Source of the DNA: Verrucomicrobia bacterium GWC2_42_7
GTDB taxonomy: Bacteria > Verrucomicrobiota > Verrucomicrobiia > Opitutales > GWC2-42-7-A
Direction: 5' to 3'
Length of the DNA stretch: 5,142 bases
NCBI GenBank assembly: GCA_001831055.1
Contig: MIDO01000056.1
Location: 1 to 5,142 of the forward strand
Of the stretch, positions 4,707-5,142 are shown one piece after another (positions within the stretch are counted from its first letter, which is position 1; every line of letters begins with the position of its first letter). Under the pieces are notes generated by a model. That model saw only the letters and a program-made list of their open reading frames with translations, had not been told where the DNA came from and did not search any database. Position numbers and translations under genes: made by a program.

Positions 4707-5142
4707 CTACTTACCTAAATCCTCCAATTTTTCTAAAACAGCTTGGATGACGAAGTCTGGGGTTGAGGCCCCGGCGGTAATGCCCAAGCAGGAGTATTGG
4801 GTAATGGATGGCAAGTCGAGTTCTTCGGCGGTCTCAATGGCGTACGTTGGCAAGTGCTTCTGAGCGAGTGCGACCAGTTTTTTTGTATTTGCGGAGTGTT
4901 TGCCTCCGACAACGATGATAGCCTCCGCGCCTTCCTTTTTCAAATCCTGTATATCGTGTTGTCGTTGACGTGTGGCCTCACAAATTGTATTACAAATCAC
5001 AACATCGGCAACTCGTTGACGGATAGCGTCTGCCAATGCCTCAAAGTCGTCAACAAACATGGTTGACTGCGAAACCAAGCAAATCTTCTCTCCTGGACCT
5101 ATGACCTTTTCGCAATCCGCTATAGTCGAAACGACAAGGCCT
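4707..5142 (-). CDS. ispH: 4-hydroxy-3-methylbut-2-enyl diphosphate reductase, 5' end beyond the window
   Basis: This is the C-terminal 144 residues of IspH (LytB), the iron-sulfur enzyme that makes IPP and DMAPP in the last step of the MEP isoprenoid pathway. The frame stays open to the right edge. A TTG at 5078 is internal, since family sequence (GPGEKICLVSQST) runs upstream of it. Visible motifs are VSQSTMFVDDF, NTICEATRQRQ with a cluster-ligand cysteine, VVGGKHSANTKKL (the Ser and Asn that contact the diphosphate) and CLGITAGASTPD (a further substrate-contact Ser). A short tail ends LGK. The first two ligand cysteines lie outside the window. NTICEATRQRQ resembles the form in Firmicutes and several other phyla more than the proteobacterial ICYATTNRQ. 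Its GC looks higher than that of the flanking intergenic DNA. Confidence 0.95.
   Translation of the reverse strand, partial: GLVVSTIADCEKVIGPGEKICLVSQSTMFVDDFEALADAIRQRVADVVICNTICEATRQRQHDIQDLKKEGAEAIIVVGGKHSANTKKLVALAQKHLPTYAIETAEELDLPSITQYSCLGITAGASTPDFVIQAVLEKLEDLGK

Overview
The window is a bacterial chromosomal segment. It carries a classic housekeeping operon on the minus strand, a small heat-shock gene and a tRNA gene on the plus strand, and the 3' half of a MEP-pathway gene on the minus strand. The organism cannot be fixed from five kilobases. The intergenic DNA is AT-rich and the coding DNA moderate in GC. The YebC N-terminus, and a YidC with lysine in place of the usual groove arginine, remind me of Verrucomicrobiota or related PVC lineages. 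That placement is recall-based and low confidence. Nothing suggests a plasmid or phage.

Layout: positions 3069 down to 1 hold rpmH, rnpA, yidD, yidC and yebC, all on the minus strand and tightly packed. The gaps are 3 nt (rpmH/rnpA), a 17-nt overlap (rnpA/yidD), 25 nt (yidD/yidC) and 2 nt (yidC/yebC). The operon supplies ribosomal protein L34, the RNase P protein subunit, a membrane-insertion helper, the YidC insertase and a YebC-family translation factor. It joins translation, tRNA processing and membrane protein biogenesis. yebC runs off the left edge.

From 3070 to 3596 is a long divergent intergenic region leading into an Hsp20 small heat-shock gene (3597-4034, plus). A tRNA-Pro(UGG) gene with its own likely promoter lies at 4241-4315. 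From 4316 to 4706 there is no gene but many stem-loops. The 3' part of ispH (4707 to the right edge, minus) converges on the tRNA.

The most interesting signal is non-coding. A composite structured repeat of 100-104 bp occurs three times in the same orientation: 3419-3520, in the hsp20 leader; 4065-4164, between hsp20 and tRNA-Pro; and 4589-4692, just beyond the ispH stop. Each copy has (1) a long stem-loop whose arm sequence differs completely between copies while pairing is kept, (2) a conserved CTCCTTTTCGGAA-type segment that is itself a small hairpin, and (3) a third stem-loop, capped by a GNRA-type tetraloop (GCGA or GTGA) in two copies. A decayed fourth copy may lie at 4431-4477. This looks like a dispersed extragenic palindromic element (REP/MITE-like) or a structured RNA family. 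I do not recognise it as a named family.
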